Origin: CAZUHK01 sp964620345
Lineage (GTDB): Bacteria > Planctomycetota > Phycisphaerae > Phycisphaerales > Zrk34
Direction of reading: 5' to 3'
Length of the DNA stretch: 19,356 nucleotides
Assembly: GCA_964620345.1 (NCBI GenBank)
Contig: CAZUHK010000035.1
Location: forward strand, 1 to 19,356
Position 1 is the stretch's first letter. Every line of letters starts with the position of its first letter. The translations under genes and the position numbers were made by a program. The notes below the pieces were generated by a model. It made no database searches, was not told the origin of the DNA, and worked only from the letters and a program-made list of their open reading frames with translations. Shown here in pieces: positions 16,271-19,356 of this stretch.

Positions 16271-16294
16271 CTTTGACGCCGGCTTTGACACCGG
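16271..16294. repeat. Tandem 12-mer repeat (CTTTGACRCCGG)
   Basis: CTTTGACGCCGG (16271-16282) is followed directly by CTTTGACACCGG (16283-16294), 11 of 12 identical. It lies just upstream of the nested hairpin of the PEP-CTERM gene, so it may be a regulator binding site. Confidence 0.55.
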
Positions 16295-16397
16295 TCTCTC
16301 GCGGGCGCGATTCTGAGGGCGCTCTCTCACCCCACCTCCCGCGTCAATCAACGCAGGATTAGCTGTCGCTTACCCGACAAGGAGGAACGATAACGCG

Positions 16398-16450
16398 CGA
16401 TAATTAAAGAGTGATTTAGATTGGGGAGGAAAACCAAAGTTTAATTATCG
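16398..16450. repeat. AT-rich perfect 11-bp inverted repeat
   Basis: CGATAATTAAA (16398-16408) and TTTAATTATCG (16440-16450) are perfect inverted repeats with a 31-nt spacer. They sit in an AT-rich island (about 16378-16475) between the argG stop and the PEP-CTERM gene. The spacer and left flank contain AAGGAGG and GGGGAGG without start codons after them. Confidence 0.6.
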
Positions 16451-16475
16451 ACACGCAAAGCATTGAATTGTCTGC

Positions 16476-17708
<1,233 letters not shown>

Positions 17709-17737
17709 GGCGTCTGCTCCGGTCGGACAAGCCCCTA

Positions 17738-17746
17738 AGCGTATCA
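17738..17746 (-). promoter_or_regulatory. Extended -10 promoter TGATACGCT for argG
   Basis: The minus strand reads TG-A-TACGCT, an extended -10. Predicted +1 near 17731 gives a leader of about 23 nt with GGAG 8 nt before ATG 17708. CCTAAGC occurs here (17734-17740) and again at 17786-17792 next to the divergent gene. Confidence 0.4.
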
Positions 17747-17787
17747 CAGCAGCGTCGGGGCCGCATGATCGGTCGCGCCGGCCGACC

Positions 17788-17793
17788 TAAGCT
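17788..17793 (+). promoter_or_regulatory. Possible -10 element TAAGCT, leaderless layout
   Basis: TAAGCT ends 5 nt before ATG 17799 with no Shine-Dalgarno. The hexamer is a weaker match than the other leaderless examples. Confidence 0.35.
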
Positions 17794-17798
17794 GGGTC

Positions 17799-18110
17799 AT
17801 GGAAATCAGCGTGGAACAGGTGCGAGATCGGATGGCGGCCGATGCCCCGCCGGTGTTGCTGGACTGCCGCGAGCCCGGCGAGTGGCAGCACTGCCGCATC
17901 GACGGCGCGATGCACATCCCCATGACCCAGACGCCGGGCCGGTTGGGCGAGTTGTCGGCCGACCGGCCGATCGTCGTGTACTGCCATCACGGCGTGCGAT
18001 CGCTGCGCGTCGCCCAGTTCCTGCGCGAGCGCGGCTACGACGCGGCGAGCATGGCCGGGGGGATCGAGGCGTGGTCGTTGCAGGTCGATCCGACCGTGCC
18101 ACGGTATTGA
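17799..18110 (+). CDS. Single-domain rhodanese-like protein
   Basis: Protein of 103 aa, one rhodanese domain. ISVEQVRDRM opens the fold, PPVLLDCREPGEWQHCRIDG is the CH2A-type region, and the active-site loop is Y61-C62-H-H-G-V-R-S, followed by AQFLRERGYDAASMAGGIEAW. The cysteine is present, so it could carry a persulfide and transfer sulfane sulfur; the YCHHGVRS loop is the common small bacterial type. It is cytoplasmic, with no signal peptide. It lies 49 nt upstream of the radical SAM gene on the same strand, so the two may be functionally linked, but a -10-like box lies between them. The start is the only one that keeps the first strand. Confidence 0.9.
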   Translation: MEISVEQVRDRMAADAPPVLLDCREPGEWQHCRIDGAMHIPMTQTPGRLGELSADRPIVVYCHHGVRSLRVAQFLRERGYDAASMAGGIEAWSLQVDPTVPRY

Positions 18111-18144
18111 CCGGTGGACTGATTCACTTCTCACGGTGGGGCGC

Positions 18145-18150
18145 TACGAT
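18145..18150 (+). promoter_or_regulatory. Possible -10 element TACGAT for the radical SAM gene
   Basis: TACGAT ends 9 nt before ATG 18160, with no Shine-Dalgarno in the gap. Leaderless or near-leaderless transcription is possible; co-transcription with the rhodanese is the alternative. Confidence 0.35.
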
Positions 18151-18159
18151 GTGGTCAGC

Positions 18160-19326
18160 ATGATCCGGCGCACCGACCGAGCCGACGAATCCACCCGGGC
18201 CCAGATGGCCAACCTGCGCGAGCTGCTTTCGGGCATGACGACCGAGGCCGAGCTTTATGAGCCGCTCGACGACGGGCGGCTGCTGTGCTACGCCTGCGGG
18301 CACGAGTGCAAGATCCCCGAGGGCCGGCCGGGCGTGTGCCGCGTGCGGTTCAATCACGCCGGCGTGTTGATGGCGCCCGATGGCTACGTCGGGGCGCTGG
18401 CGTGCGACCCGATCGAGAAAAAGCCGTTCTTCCACGCCTTCCCGGGGCGCGATGCGCTGAGCTTCGGCATGCTCGGCTGCGACCTGCACTGCTCGTATTG
18501 CCAGAACTGGGTGACCAGCCAGGCCCTGCGTGATCCCGACGCGGTCAGCGCGGCGCACAAGGTCGCGCCACACGATCTGATCGACGCGGCGATCCGCCAC
18601 CATGCCCCGGTCATCGCCACGACGTACAACGAACCGCTGATCACCAGCGAATGGGCGGTGAAGATCCTCCGCCCCGCGCGCGACAAGGGGCTGGTCGGGG
18701 CCTACATCTCCAACGGCAACGCCACCCGCCGCGTGCTCGAATACATCCGGCCGTACGTCCCGCTTTACAAGGTTGACCTCAAAAGCTTCCAGGATCGCGA
18801 GTACCGCAAGCTCGGCGGGCAGTTGGCGAACGTGAAGCGCACCATCGGCGAGCTGCACGAGATGGGCTTCTGGCTGGAGATCGTCACGCTGGTGGTGCCG
18901 GGGCTGAACGACGATGAGGGCGAGCTTCGCGCGATGGCTGAGTTCCTCGCCGGCATCTCGCCGGACATTCCGTGGCACGTCACGGCGTTTCACAGCGATT
19001 ACAAGATGGACGACGCGGCCGACACGAGCGTGGAGCAGTTGCTGCGGGCGTGCGAGATCGGCACGGCCGCGGGTCTTCGCTACGTCTATGCCGGCAACCG
19101 GCCGGGCCGCTTGGGCCAGTGGGAAAACACCCGCTGCCCGGATTGCGGCCGGACGCTGATCGAGCGGCGGGGCTTTGTCGTCACCGCCAACCACCTCGAC
19201 CGCGGCCGCTGCCCGGACTGCCGCCGCGCGATTCCCGGCTTCTGGGACACCGACTGCGTCGTGCCCCAGCAGCACATGGGCACGCCGGCGTGGGTCGAGC
19301 GGTCCCCCCGGTCGCTGGTGCAATAG
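18160..19326 (+). CDS. amrS: AmmeMemoRadiSam system radical SAM enzyme
   Basis: Protein of 388 aa. The 4Fe-4S SAM motif is C107-x3-C111-x2-C114 in GMLGCDLHCSYCQNW. An N-terminal cysteine cluster (C43, C46, C50, C60: CYACGHECKIPEG then GVC) and a C-terminal zinc-ribbon-like pair (CPDCGRTL, CPDCRRAIPGFW) frame it, as is usual for AmrS, a relative of pyruvate formate-lyase activase. ATTYNEPL, YISNGNAT and KVDLKSF are further core strands. The family is named for co-occurrence with Memo-like and AMMECR1-like proteins; its substrate was not established as far as I know. The start at ATG 18160 follows TACGAT by 9 nt; a GTG at 18136 would add 8 residues. A new gene begins 7 nt after its stop. Confidence 0.92.
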   Translation: MIRRTDRADESTRAQMANLRELLSGMTTEAELYEPLDDGRLLCYACGHECKIPEGRPGVCRVRFNHAGVLMAPDGYVGALACDPIEKKPFFHAFPGRDALSFGMLGCDLHCSYCQNWVTSQALRDPDAVSAAHKVAPHDLIDAAIRHHAPVIATTYNEPLITSEWAVKILRPARDKGLVGAYISNGNATRRVLEYIRPYVPLYKVDLKSFQDREYRKLGGQLANVKRTIGELHEMGFWLEIVTLVVPGLNDDEGELRAMAEFLAGISPDIPWHVTAFHSDYKMDDAADTSVEQLLRACEIGTAAGLRYVYAGNRPGRLGQWENTRCPDCGRTLIERRGFVVTANHLDRGRCPDCRRAIPGFWDTDCVVPQQHMGTPAWVERSPRSLVQ

Positions 19327-19332
19327 CCGCCG

Positions 19333-19356
19333 ATGAGCGACCCGTCGTGGGTGCCA
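19333..19356 (+). CDS. Possible start of the next gene (truncated by the window)
   Basis: An ATG 7 nt after the amrS stop opens a frame of eight codons (MSDPSWVP) to the window end. Position suggests an operon partner, and Memo-like or AMMECR1-like proteins are usual next to amrS, but eight residues cannot identify it. No clear Shine-Dalgarno is seen. Confidence 0.3.

Noticed and set aside
16378..16400. AAGGAGG as the ribosome site of a small gene on the plus strand
   Set aside because: No start codon lies at a usable distance and stop codons follow in the nearby frames.

Overview
The window is strongly GC-rich, densely coding bacterial DNA. Two adjacent secreted proteins end in PEP-CTERM sorting tails. 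A eukaryote-like GT3 glycogen synthase lies beside ordinary bacterial metabolic genes, and a diverged ATGAC/AATGAC inverted repeat sits between two genes. Together these suggest a planctomycete, probably of the Phycisphaerae type. That placement is inference: there is no rRNA or other phylogenetic marker in the window.

Layout. Bases 1-470 hold no convincing gene; they contain a short C-rich tandem repeat, an AT-rich possible promoter and a structured leader. A plus-strand block follows: a two-domain cobalamin-binding-like protein that lacks the usual B12 ligands (471-1175), a family 2 glycosyltransferase (1290-2021), a GlcD-type FAD oxidase (2077-3537), a divergent PanB (3628-4482), an HtrA-type membrane-anchored protease (4584-6116), citrate synthase (6289-7602), homoserine dehydrogenase with an ACT domain (7788-9104), a GT3 glycogen synthase (9226-11082) and an ApgM-family mutase or homoserine kinase (11371-12582). 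A lone HicB-like gene (10973-11284) lies on the minus strand and overlaps the glycogen synthase tail to tail. A minus-strand block holds an M3 oligopeptidase (12636-14348), two PEP-CTERM proteins (14481-15398 with an SdiA-regulated-type propeller, 15499-16188 with a lamin-tail-like domain) and argininosuccinate synthase (16476-17708). The window ends on the plus strand with a rhodanese (17799-18110), an AmmeMemoRadiSam radical SAM enzyme (18160-19326) and the first codons of another gene.

How the genes relate. Most are housekeeping genes of central carbon, amino-acid, pantothenate and storage metabolism, each apparently with its own promoter rather than in one operon. Homoserine dehydrogenase and the ApgM-family protein could be consecutive threonine-pathway steps. 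The two PEP-CTERM genes need an exosortase encoded elsewhere.

The clearest unexplained signals are these: (i) a repeated promoter layout in which a -10-like hexamer ends 5-9 nt before the start codon with no Shine-Dalgarno, predicting leaderless mRNAs for several genes, while other genes here have normal Shine-Dalgarno sites; (ii) the cobalamin-domain protein with all its signature ligands altered; (iii) a GT3 glycogen synthase that keeps the arginines attributed to glucose-6-phosphate sensing but not those attributed to phosphate sensing; (iv) three GTCGCG motifs at exact 16-bp steps between divergent promoters; (v) nested hairpins and an AT-rich inverted repeat ahead of a PEP-CTERM gene.
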